Shown here piece after piece: positions 1 to 7,400 of a stretch of DNA of 10,941 nucleotides. The notes under the pieces are model-generated. The model was not told the origin of the DNA and made no database searches. It saw only the letters and a program-made list of their open reading frames with translations. Origin of the DNA: Terriglobales bacterium (GTDB taxonomy: Bacteria > Acidobacteriota > Terriglobia > Terriglobales > Acidobacteriaceae); assembly GCA_015655365.1 (NCBI GenBank), contig JAATFE010000341.1, forward strand, positions 1-10,941, in the 5' to 3' direction. Made by a program: the position numbers and the translations under genes. Every line of letters begins with the position of its first letter. Positions within the stretch are counted from its first letter, which is position 1.

Positions 1-37
1 CAGATAAAAGGCCATAAGAAGCTGGAACCGTAGGTAT

Positions 38-74
38 CCCAGGTTAGGCGCGATGAAACTGCGCCGAACCTGGG
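38..74. repeat. GC-rich hairpin downstream of purH (REP-like or terminator)
   Basis: The arms CCCAGGTT (38-45) and AACCTGGG (67-74) are perfect inverses. Inside them, after an A/G mismatch, GGCGC (47-51) pairs with GCGCC (61-65) around a 9-base loop. A smaller inverted pair, GGCACC (74-79) and GGTGCC (91-96), lies between it and the purH stop. The hairpin starts about 30 bases after the purH stop codon, so it could end purH transcription or protect its mRNA. No T-run follows on either strand, so a classical intrinsic terminator is not supported. Its design resembles the hairpin at 3855-3892. Confidence 0.6.
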
Positions 75-102
75 GCACCCGCACCTTGGAGGTGCCGGAG
101 AC

Positions 103-1689
103 TCAATGGCGGAAGTGGCGGATGCCGGTGAAGACCATGGCCATACCGAGTTTGTCGGCGGCGGCGATGACTTCTTCGTCGCGGACCGAGCCTCCGGGCT
201 GGATGACGGCGGTGGCTCCGGCGGCGGAAACCGATTGCAAGCCATCGGGGAAGGGGAAGAAGGCGTCGGAGGCGGCCACGGAGCCCTTGAGCGGAAGCAC
301 GGCTTTCATGGCGCCGAAGCGGGCGGCGTCCACGCGGCTCATTTGGCCCGCGCCTACGCCGACGGTCTGGCCGTTCTTGGCATAGACGATGGCGTTGGAC
401 TTGACGTGCTTGACTACGCGCCAGGCAAAGAGCAGGCTGCGGATTTCGTCGGCGGTGGGCGGACGCCACGTGACGACCTTGAGATCGGACTCGGTGATGT
501 GGCCGGTGTCGGCGTCCTGAAGCAGCAGGCCGCCCGAGACGTGCTTGATAACCGGGAGAGGCCGGCCGGAGCGGACTTCGACCAGGCGGAGGTTCTTTTT
601 GGCGGCGAAGCGCTCGCGGGCTTCCGGGGAGAAGCCGGGGGCGGCAATGGCTTCGACAAAGAGCTTGGCGATCTCGTCGGCGGCTTCGCCGTCAACGATG
701 CGGTTGACGCCAATGACGCCGCCGTAGGCCGAGACGGGGTCGCAGGCCAGGGCTTTCTGGTAGGCGTCGAGGATGGTGTCGCCAATAGCCGCGCCGCAGG
801 GGTTGGTGTGCTTGACGACGATGGCGGCGGGCCCGTCGAATTCCTGAACCAGATCCCAAACTGCGTCGAGATCGACGAAGTTGTTGAAGCTGAGTTCCTT
901 GCCCTGAAGCTGGGTTGCCCCGGCCAGGCCGAGGCCGGAGCCGTCGGAGTAGAGAGCGGCGTGCTGGTGAGGATTCTCGCCGTAGCGCAGGGGCTGGGCA
1001 AGGGCGAAGTTGATGCGCAGGGTGGAGGGGAAGCTGGCCCCGTCGAGAACAGCGGGGCTCTCGGGGGAGGGGGCTTCGGCGATTTTTTCAAGGGTGTTGG
1101 CGATGGCGGAATCGTAGGCGGCGGTGAGGGCAAAGGCCTGCTTGGCCAGACGCCAGCGGGTTTCGCGGCCCAGAGCACCGTGGGTGCTCTTTAACTCTTC
1201 AATGAGTGCTGGGTAATCGGAGACGCGGGTCACGATAGCCACGTCTTCGAAGTTCTTGGCCGCAGAACGAACCATGGAGGGGCCGCCGATGTCGATGTTC
1301 TCGATCAGTAGGCCAAAGGCAACGCCCGGCTGGGCTGCCGTTTCCTCGAAGGCGTAGAGATTGACGACCACCATGTCGATGGGCTCGATGCCGTGGGCTG
1401 CGACGGCGGCCTCGTGCTCCTTGTTGCCGCGAATGTAGAGCAGACCGCCGTGGACCTTGGGGTGGAGGGTCTTGACGCGGCCGTCGAGCATCTCAGGGAA
1501 ACCGGTGAGGTCGCTGATGTCCTGGACGCCCAGGCCGGCCTCGCGCAAGACGCGCGCCGTTCCGCCGGTTGAGACCAGTTCCACTCCATAGCCCGCCAGC
1601 GCCTGGGCAAACTCCACCAGGCCGGTCTTGTCGGTCACGCTCAGCAGGGCACGCCGAATGCGTTTTTCCGTATTCGCAGTTGGGGTCAT
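103..1689 (-). CDS. purH: Bifunctional AICAR formyltransferase / IMP cyclohydrolase
   Basis: Catalyses the last two steps of de novo IMP synthesis in the cytoplasm: formylation of AICAR with 10-formyl-tetrahydrofolate, then ring closure to IMP. The 528-residue product has the normal length and both domains. The N-terminal cyclohydrolase (MGS-like) domain shows SVTDKTG (17-23), TGGTA (41-45) and TLHPKVHGG (74-82). The C-terminal transformylase shows RYGENPHQ (235-242), KHTNPCG (293-299, containing the catalytic Lys-His pair), [10 protein letters not shown] (474-483) and a closing GGSVRDEE (499-506). The protein ends in the RHFRH tail typical of PurH. The ATG at 1689 is preceded by AAGGAG with a 7-base spacer (plus-strand 1697-1702), which fixes the start. 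It is transcribed alone here and diverges from the rhomboid gene across 220 bases. No PurR-like operator was recognised. Nothing is missing or broken. Confidence 0.98.
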   Translation of the reverse strand: MTPTANTEKRIRRALLSVTDKTGLVEFAQALAGYGVELVSTGGTARVLREAGLGVQDISDLTGFPEMLDGRVKTLHPKVHGGLLYIRGNKEHEAAVAAHGIEPIDMVVVNLYAFEETAAQPGVAFGLLIENIDIGGPSMVRSAAKNFEDVAIVTRVSDYPALIEELKSTHGALGRETRWRLAKQAFALTAAYDSAIANTLEKIAEAPSPESPAVLDGASFPSTLRINFALAQPLRYGENPHQHAALYSDGSGLGLAGATQLQGKELSFNNFVDLDAVWDLVQEFDGPAAIVVKHTNPCGAAIGDTILDAYQKALACDPVSAYGGVIGVNRIVDGEAADEIAKLFVEAIAAPGFSPEARERFAAKKNLRLVEVRSGRPLPVIKHVSGGLLLQDADTGHITESDLKVVTWRPPTADEIRSLLFAWRVVKHVKSNAIVYAKNGQTVGVGAGQMSRVDAARFGAMKAVLPLKGSVAASDAFFPFPDGLQSVSAAGATAVIQPGGSVRDEEVIAAADKLGMAMVFTGIRHFRH

Positions 1690-1909
1690 TGATTTACTCC
1701 TTCTTGAGGTCGGTGCAATCGGGAGGTCGATTCAGCCTCGCGCAGCACAGAGCCTGCGGGAAAGGCGAAGACCAAACACCAGACTACATCGAATTGGGGT
1801 CAAGATACCGAGGGGTAAGCCGAATCACATGGCGAGACTGCGGTTGGCGGCGAGGGCCGGGAGATTGCCCGATCCGGCGGGGTTTCTGGAAATGCATTAA
1901 AGTTGGAGT

Positions 1910-2752
1910 ATGGGAAGCTACTCCCCGACGCCCAATCCGGAGATCCTGCCGCCGGGAAACGATTATGTGCCCCCTCCGCAAGCGGTTCGCAGATCGCGGC
2001 CTATGGCGCCAGCGACCTATCTGCTGGTGGCGATCAACTGTGCCGTTTTCCTAGCCATGCTGATGCATGGAGTCAGCGCGGGCAGCCCCTCGACCGACCA
2101 ACTGATGCACTGGGGCGCGGACAACGCCGGTGCGGTGCTGAATAGTGGCCAATGGTGGCGCATTGTCAGCGCCATGTTTGTGCATGTGGGCATTATTCAC
2201 CTGGCTACGAATATGTGGTGTTTGTGGAATCTGAGCCTGCTGGCCGAGCCCCTGCTGGGCACGTTTGGCGTGTTGGCGGCGTACATCTTGACTGGCGCGG
2301 CGGGCAACCTGCTTTCGACCTTCGTCAACTGGATGAGCTATCCAGAGGCGCGCGGATCGGCCGGGGGCTTTCTGTTTCCTGCCGGTGCAGGCGCATCGGG
2401 GGCAGTGTTCGGAATTGCGGGCGTGCTGATTGTGCTGCTGAAATCGCAGCGGCTGCCGGTGCCGCCGGAGGAACTGAAGAAGCTGCGCAAGTCGGTGATC
2501 TACTTTGCCGCGATTAACCTGGTGATCGGGTTCAGCATCAGCTTTGGCGCGGCGGCGGCTGGTTCGGGGCTGCGCATCGACAACATGGCCCATCTGGGCG
2601 GCTTTGCCTGCGGATTGCTGTTTGCCGCGCCGCTGGTGCCGCGGCTGGGCTCGCCGCGAAGGCTGTTCGATACCCGGCTGCGCGTGGGAGTGGTGGGCGT
2701 AGTGGCGCTGCTGGTGCTGTTTGGGTTCTACTTGGCGCAACTGCCCGGATAG
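1910..2752 (+). CDS. Rhomboid family intramembrane serine protease
   Basis: A membrane-embedded serine protease that cleaves transmembrane segments of other proteins within the inner membrane; the substrate is unknown. The 280-residue product has the rhomboid signature: WR (83-84), HLATN with the oxyanion-side His97 and Asn101, the catalytic Ser163 in GASGAVFG (161-168), and the catalytic His228 in AHLGG. About seven hydrophobic segments are seen (roughly 36-54, 92-113, 117-139, 160-178, 194-214, 225-244, 255-276), consistent with the six-plus-one form having an extra C-terminal helix. The first 33 residues are proline-rich and soluble. A glycine-rich stretch (149-162) precedes the active-site helix. 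ATG 1910 is the first start after an in-frame stop at 1898. Its GGAG (1905-1908) lies only one base away, so the start is less certain than the function. No partner gene is evident. Confidence 0.93.
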   Translation: MGSYSPTPNPEILPPGNDYVPPPQAVRRSRPMAPATYLLVAINCAVFLAMLMHGVSAGSPSTDQLMHWGADNAGAVLNSGQWWRIVSAMFVHVGIIHLATNMWCLWNLSLLAEPLLGTFGVLAAYILTGAAGNLLSTFVNWMSYPEARGSAGGFLFPAGAGASGAVFGIAGVLIVLLKSQRLPVPPEELKKLRKSVIYFAAINLVIGFSISFGAAAAGSGLRIDNMAHLGGFACGLLFAAPLVPRLGSPRRLFDTRLRVGVVGVVALLVLFGFYLAQLPG

Positions 2753-2772
2753 GCCCTGCTCCACATCAAGAG

Positions 2773-2788
2773 GAATTTCAGAATTTCT
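2773..2788 (+). repeat. Tandem 8-mer upstream of the reductase gene
   Basis: GAATTTCA (2773-2780) is followed directly by GAATTTCT (2781-2788). Each unit contains GAA-T-TTC, so the block also reads partly as an inverted repeat. It is AT-rich within GC-rich surroundings and lies 64 bases before the reductase start. A -10-like TAAAAT follows at 2804-2809, but no acceptable -35 was found at the right distance. It may be a regulator site or chance. Confidence 0.3.
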
Positions 2789-2840
2789 TAATCGAGATCG
2801 CCGTAAAATCATTTGTGTTCGATGTTCCTCTCATCCTTCT

Positions 2841-2845
2841 GGAGG
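2841..2845 (+). promoter_or_regulatory. Ribosome binding site deciding the reductase start
   Basis: GGAGG is followed by a six-base spacer and ATG 2852. This selects 2852 over the in-frame ATG at 2813, which has no comparable site. Confidence 0.8.
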
Positions 2846-2851
2846 CAGACC

Positions 2852-3808
2852 ATGGAGCGACGCGATTTTCTAGTGCAAGCGGGGCTCACCGCCGCCGCTG
2901 TTGCATCGGCGGGCAAACTGAACGCATCAACCCCTTCGCATCCTATTCAACGCCGTACGCTGGGCAAGACCGGCGAGAAGCTTTCCATTATTGGCTTTGG
3001 CGGGATTGTGGTGCAGGACGAGGAAACCGGCGCGGCCGCGAATATTGTGGCCGAAGCGGTGGACCGGGGCGTCAACTACTTCGACGTTGCGCCGAGCTAC
3101 GGCAATGCGCAGGAGCGGCTGGGGCCGGCGCTGGCGCCCTATCGCAACAAGTGCTTTTTGGCCTGCAAGACCGAAGGGCGCCTGAAGGACGACTCGCGGG
3201 CGCAGCTTGAGCAATCGCTGAAACTGCTCAAGACCGATCATGTGGACCTCTACCAATTCCATGCGTTGACCAAGATGGCTGATCTGGACAAGGTGCTGGG
3301 CCCCGGCGGGGCGATGGAAACGATGGAAGCGGCCAAGAAGGAAGGGAAGATCCGCTACATCGGGTTCTCCGTTCACTCGGTGGAGACGGCGCTGGCCGCG
3401 ATGGATCGCTACAACTTCGACACAGTGCTGTTTCCGTGCAACTGGGTGCTGTTTACCCAGGCCAACTTCGGACCGCAGATTTTGCAGAAGGCGCAGGAAA
3501 AGAAGATGGGCATCCTGGCGCTGAAGGGGATGGCGAAGACGGTTTGGGCGGCCGATCAGAAGGCGGTTCATCCGCAGCCCAAGTGCTGGTATCAGCCGGC
3601 GAGTTTTCCGGATGAGGCATCTCTGGGACTGCGCTGGACGCTGGGGCACCCGATCACGGCCGCAATTCCGCCGGGAGACGAAAAGTATTTCCGGTTGGCC
3701 ATGGACGTGGCGCAGAACTACAAGCCGCTGGAGCCCGCGGAAGAGACGGCGCTGCTCCGTGGCGGGGACGGGACGAAACCGATCTTCCAGTTGGGGAACG
3801 ACGTTTAG
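2852..3808 (+). CDS. Tat-exported aldo/keto reductase
   Basis: An NAD(P)H-linked oxidoreductase of the aldo/keto reductase superfamily, with a TIM-barrel fold; the substrate is not known. The 318-residue product begins with a twin-arginine signal: ERRDFL, then a hydrophobic stretch (residues 9-20) ending in ASA, with likely cleavage after residue 20. It probably works in the periplasm. The catalytic tetrad is visible as Asp78 (in YFDVAPSYG), Tyr83, Lys106 and His137 (in VDLYQFH). The GFSVHS segment (171-176) and the helices after it match the second half of the barrel. An upstream in-frame ATG at 2813 would add 13 residues, but ATG 2852 has GGAGG six bases upstream and puts the Tat motif at the extreme N-terminus, so it is preferred. 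It lies 99 bases after the rhomboid gene, without other sign of shared function. Confidence 0.9.
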   Translation: MERRDFLVQAGLTAAAVASAGKLNASTPSHPIQRRTLGKTGEKLSIIGFGGIVVQDEETGAAANIVAEAVDRGVNYFDVAPSYGNAQERLGPALAPYRNKCFLACKTEGRLKDDSRAQLEQSLKLLKTDHVDLYQFHALTKMADLDKVLGPGGAMETMEAAKKEGKIRYIGFSVHSVETALAAMDRYNFDTVLFPCNWVLFTQANFGPQILQKAQEKKMGILALKGMAKTVWAADQKAVHPQPKCWYQPASFPDEASLGLRWTLGHPITAAIPPGDEKYFRLAMDVAQNYKPLEPAEETALLRGGDGTKPIFQLGNDV

Positions 3809-3854
3809 CACAAGGGATCGTTTTTATATCTAGCAATGCAGGGATCGTGCCGGC

Positions 3855-3892
3855 CCACCCTAGGCGCAAAAACTAAAACGCGCCTGGGGTGG
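3855..3892. repeat. Perfect 13-bp hairpin between convergent genes (REP-like or bidirectional terminator)
   Basis: The arms are 3855-3867 and 3880-3892, built as CCACCC-T-AGGCGC and GCGCCT-G-GGGTGG. They pair over all 13 positions with one T-G wobble, around a 12-base A-rich loop. Outside an internal bulge, GTGC (3847-3850) can pair with GCAC (3894-3897). It sits in the 119-base gap where the reductase and the XRE regulator converge, so it could block read-through in both directions. There is no run of T on either side. It shares GC-rich arms and an inner GGCGC/GCGCC with the hairpin at 38-74, suggesting a dispersed family. Confidence 0.75.
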
Positions 3893-3927
3893 AGCACCTG
3901 AGTTTATATGTGACGAAACCTCGCCGC

Positions 3928-4275
3928 CTAGCGGACAGCCGTGGCGGCGAATTTTTTTACCATCGCGAGGAGTAGCTTGCGGTCGCTCTCGTTGAGGTTC
4001 GAGGAGTAGCGGCGGATCTGGGTGAGGAAGCGGAGTTCGTCGTCGGAGAGCTTTTGGGTGTTGAACTGGTAGCCCAACGAGTCGTCGGCGAAGAACTGGG
4101 CGATGGGCAGGTCGAGGGCCATCGCGATCTTCGAGAGGGTGTCGAGCGAGGGGACGGTGTGGCCGTTCTCGACGCGCGAGAGGTAGCAGCGGAGGAGGCC
4201 GGTCTTCTTTTCGATGTCGCCCTGCGAAAGCCCTTTTTGGAGCCTGTAGGCGCGGATGGTGGTGCCGATTTTCAT
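3928..4275 (-). CDS. XRE-family helix-turn-helix transcriptional regulator
   Basis: A small cytoplasmic DNA-binding protein of 115 residues. The Cro/C1-type HTH fills residues 4-62: IRAYRLQKGLSQGDIEKKTG supplies the first helices, LSRVENG (32-38) is the recognition-helix signature, and VPSLDTLSKIAMAL closes the domain. The C-terminal 50 residues are charged and helical, and probably mediate dimerisation; no ligand or metal site is seen. A TTG at 4302 would add nine residues without a binding site. ATG 4275 is preferred because it gives the standard MKIG start and has AGGA upstream, though spaced rather widely (11 bases). It is divergent from the outer-membrane protein gene across 205 bases, so it could regulate that gene or itself; this is inference only. 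Similar short regulators are, from memory, common in acidobacteria. Confidence 0.9.
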   Translation of the reverse strand: MKIGTTIRAYRLQKGLSQGDIEKKTGLLRCYLSRVENGHTVPSLDTLSKIAMALDLPIAQFFADDSLGYQFNTQKLSDDELRFLTQIRRYSSNLNESDRKLLLAMVKKFAATAVR

Positions 4276-4326
4276 GACGGTCAAAGTCCTGTCCGCTGCC
4301 AACCAGAGTTTACTTCTGTGGTAGCG

Positions 4327-4354
4327 ATTAAAAGATTATTGGCTCAATAGTTAA
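4327..4354 (-). promoter_or_regulatory. Possible sigma-70 promoter for the XRE regulator
   Basis: Read on the minus strand: TTAACT (plus 4349-4354, 4 of 6 to TTGACA), a 16-base spacer, then TTTAAT (plus 4327-4332, 5 of 6 to TATAAT). Transcription would start near 4320, leaving an untranslated leader of about 45 bases. The area is AT-rich compared with its surroundings. This is consensus matching by eye only. Confidence 0.35.
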
Positions 4355-4369
4355 CATGCGTGCACCGAG

Positions 4370-4388
4370 AATGCAAGCGCATTTTTTT
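4370..4388 (+). promoter_or_regulatory. Short hairpin with T-run in the leader region of the barrel-protein gene
   Basis: AATGC (4370-4374) and GCATT (4379-4383) form a 5-bp stem with a 4-base loop, running into seven T (4382-4388). It lies about 93 bases before the start of the outer-membrane protein gene. It is weak for a terminator because the stem is short. It could be an attenuator if transcription starts upstream of it, or chance. Confidence 0.25.
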
Positions 4389-4470
4389 GTGTCCGTGGTT
4401 ACCGGGTTTGCGAGGCCAGCGACCATCGAGGCGAAGGATTCGTCTAAATCAATACAGAGGCGAAAAGCCA

Positions 4471-4475
4471 GGGAG
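4471..4475 (+). promoter_or_regulatory. Ribosome binding site deciding the barrel-protein start
   Basis: GGGAG lies five bases before ATG 4481. The alternative in-frame GTG at 4475 overlaps this site, so ATG 4481 is the likelier start. Confidence 0.6.
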
Positions 4476-4480
4476 TGTGG

Positions 4481-7400
4481 ATGCGGCAATCAGGGCTACG
4501 GCGTGCGGTGGCGATGGGAATTTTTTTGGCTAGTTGGGCGGGGTGGGCCCAGGAGCCGGTGCCGGACGCCGGTGCGCCAGCACCGCAAGTTTCAACCGCT
4601 ACGGCTGAGGCCGGCGGCACGCTGCACGGACAGGTAAAGAGCGGGAATGCGCCGCTGCCGGGCGTAACCGTGACGGCGCAGAATACGCTGACCGGGAAGC
4701 GGTTCAGCACCATCAGCGACACGACCGGCAGTTGGTCTTTGAAGTTGGCGCAGAATGGCCGCTACGTGATTCGCACCCAGTTTGCGGCGTTTGCGCAGGG
4801 ATCGCAAGAGGCGGTGCTGAACGCCACGAGCCACGACCAGACGGTGAATTTCGATTTGATGCTGGCTTCGCGGGCGGCTGTGCAGGAGCAACAGAACAGC
4901 GAGTCGGCGATTCAGCAAGCCGGCAGGTTGGCGATTCAGCAACTAGCCCGCAGCGGAGCGCAGAATCTCAGCCTGATGAGCGCGTTGGGAGAAGGCGCCG
5001 AAGCGCAGAGCGGAGCGGCCGGCGGGCCTGGGACAGAGGGTGCCGCAGGTGCGGCGCTGCCCTCGATTGCCGGTAACTCGGATTTCAGCGGCGATTCGGT
5101 GGCGATCAGCGGGCAGTCGGGGACAGTGAGCCCGTTGGCCGGGATAGATATGAACCGCATCCGAGATGCGGTGGAGACGATCCGCAGCCAAATGGGCGGT
5201 GAAGGCGGAAACTTTGCCGGGATGGGCGGCCTGATGGGCGGTGGCGGCGGGTTCGGAGGGGGCGGCGGTTTTGGGGGCGGTGGCGGCGGTGGGAGGGGCA
5301 ACTTCCGCGGCTTCAACCCCGGCCAGCCGCATGGCGCCGTCTTCTGGACGGGAAGCAATACCGCGACAGACGCTCAGCTTTTCAGCTTGCACGGCCAGGC
5401 GCAGGACCGGCCGGCCTCGGGCACCAACCGTTTCGGAATCACATTTATGACCGCGCCCTATGTGCCGGGACTGACCAAGCCGAGTGGCAAGGACGAGGTG
5501 TTCTTCACGCTTTCAGGGCAGCGCAATTCCACTCCGACCGACGAGTATGCGACGGTTCCGACGGATGTCGAGCGGGCAGGGAACTTTGCCGGCCAGCCCA
5601 CCGTTTATAACCCGGCCACGGGTCAGCCCTACCTCAACAACCAGGTTCCGGTCTCGTCGCAGGCCGCGGCCCTGCTCAAGTACTTTCCCGAGCCGGCCCC
5701 AGGCCTGATCAACGAATTGCAGAACTATCACTTGCTGACCACGACGCAGTCGAACTCGACGCAGGCGGGAGTGCGCTACATGCGCAGCCTGGGCAAGAAC
5801 GCCAGCCTCACCGGCATGGGTCGCGGCGGGGGTGGCGGCCGCCGGTCGCAACAGAATCAGGGGCTGCGGCAGAGCATCAATTTCAACTACAACTGGAGCC
5901 ACACGGCCGCGGATAACGTGAACCTGTTTCCGGAACTGGGGGGGAAGAACTCCACGGACGCGAACTCTTTGCAGGCCGGTTATACGGTGGGTTACAAGAA
6001 GGTCACGAACATCTTCAACGCCAACTGGAATCGCAGCCAGGGCCAGACGACGAATTTCTTTACCAACGGCGTGGACGTGGCCACGCAGGCAGGGATTCTG
6101 GGACCGAACAACGCGCCGCTGAACGCGAGCCCGTTGAACTATGGCCTGCCTGATGTGCAACTGAGCAATATTTCCGGGCTCAACCAGCAGCAGCCGAGCT
6201 TTTCCGTGACGCAGACCATCTCGTTTTCCGAAGTGCTGAGCTGGATTCACGGCAAGCACAATCTTCGCTTCGGCGGCGACTATCGGCGCGTGCACCGCGA
6301 TTTTCTGGGTGGCTCGAACGCGACGGGCACTTTCTACTTTACGGGTGCGTATACCGGTTCGTCGCTGGGAGATTTTCTGCTGGGCGCTCCGCAGGAAACG
6401 ACGATCGACTCGGCGGTGGCCAAGAGCTATCTGCGTGAAAATGTGATGGACACCTTTGCCATGGACGACTGGCGGGTGCGGCCCTACCTCACGCTGAACT
6501 TCGGCCTGCGCTACGAGTTCTTTGCGCCATTCACAGAGAAATATGGGCACCTGGCGATTGTGGATACGAACCCGGCCGGTGGCTTTACGCAGGCGGCTGA
6601 GGTGGTGGCTGGCGGGGTGGGCGCGGTGAGTGGAAGGCTGCCAGACTCGCTGGTTTATCCGTTCAAAACCGGCATTGCGCCGCGCGTGGGATTGGCGCTG
6701 CGGCTGCCCCGGCAGACCGTGGTGCGGGTAGCTTTTGGCATGAATTACACCAACGGGCAGTACGCAGCGTTTGCGCGGACCATGGCGCATCAGCCGCCCT
6801 TCGCGAACGAGCAGACCAACCAGGCGGCACAGTTTTGCGGCGCGACGGCGTCGACCGATTGCCTGTCGCTAGCCAATGGATTCCCGGCGCCGGATGCGAC
6901 CGGCAACTACGCGTTGGACCCGCACTATCACTTGCCCTATGCGGAGACCTGGAACCTCGACATACAGAAGACGCTGCGCTGGGGGCTTGTTTTGAACGCG
7001 GGGTACAACGGATCGAAGGGCAATCACCTGGATGTGACGACGGCGCCAGGGCGCACGGCGGCTGGCGTGAGCTACTCGGGAGCACTGTTCAACTATGAGC
7101 AGTCGGTGGCTTTCTCCAAGTTTGGCGCGGGCACGCTGCGGCTGAACAAGCGAATGAGCCATGGCGTTTCAGTAGGCGCAAATTACCAATACTCGCACTC
7201 GATTGACGACGCCGGCTCCGTGGGCGGGACTTCGACGGTGGTGGCGCAGAACTGGCAGAACCTGCAGGCCGAGCAAGGGAATTCGAGCTTCGACCAACGG
7301 CAGAAGGTTAGCGGAACGTATGTCTTCGAGTTACCGTTCGGCAAGGACAAGCAATGGCTGACGACCGGCACGGCTGCGCATATCTTCGAGGGGTTTTCCA

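Noticed and set aside
106..1194. Plus-strand open frame of 362 codons
   Set aside because: It is antisense to purH, Gly/Asp/Val-rich from GC codon bias, and resembles no protein family.
1690..1909. Promoters or a purine-responsive switch in the purH/rhomboid gap
   Set aside because: A TTGACC on the minus strand (plus 1798-1803) has no -10 partner at a workable distance, and no purine-riboswitch-like or PurR-like pattern was seen.
2051..3811. Minus-strand open frames opposite the rhomboid and reductase genes
   Set aside because: They mirror genes with clear catalytic motifs on the plus strand and have no ribosome binding sites or domains.
3813..3848. 9-base direct repeat AGGGATCGT at 3813 and 3840, as a target-site duplication
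   Set aside because: The copies are 27 bases apart and both lie on one side of the hairpin, with nothing resembling a mobile element between them.
3855..3900. Classical intrinsic terminator
   Set aside because: The stem is strong, but no T-tract follows on either strand, so only a REP-like or non-classical terminator role is proposed.
4936..5358. Polyproline protein on the minus strand
   Set aside because: It is the complement of the glycine-rich linker codons of the barrel protein.
5513..6790. Minus-strand open frame of 425 codons
   Set aside because: Shadow of the barrel-protein gene; Arg/His-rich composition and no domain motifs.
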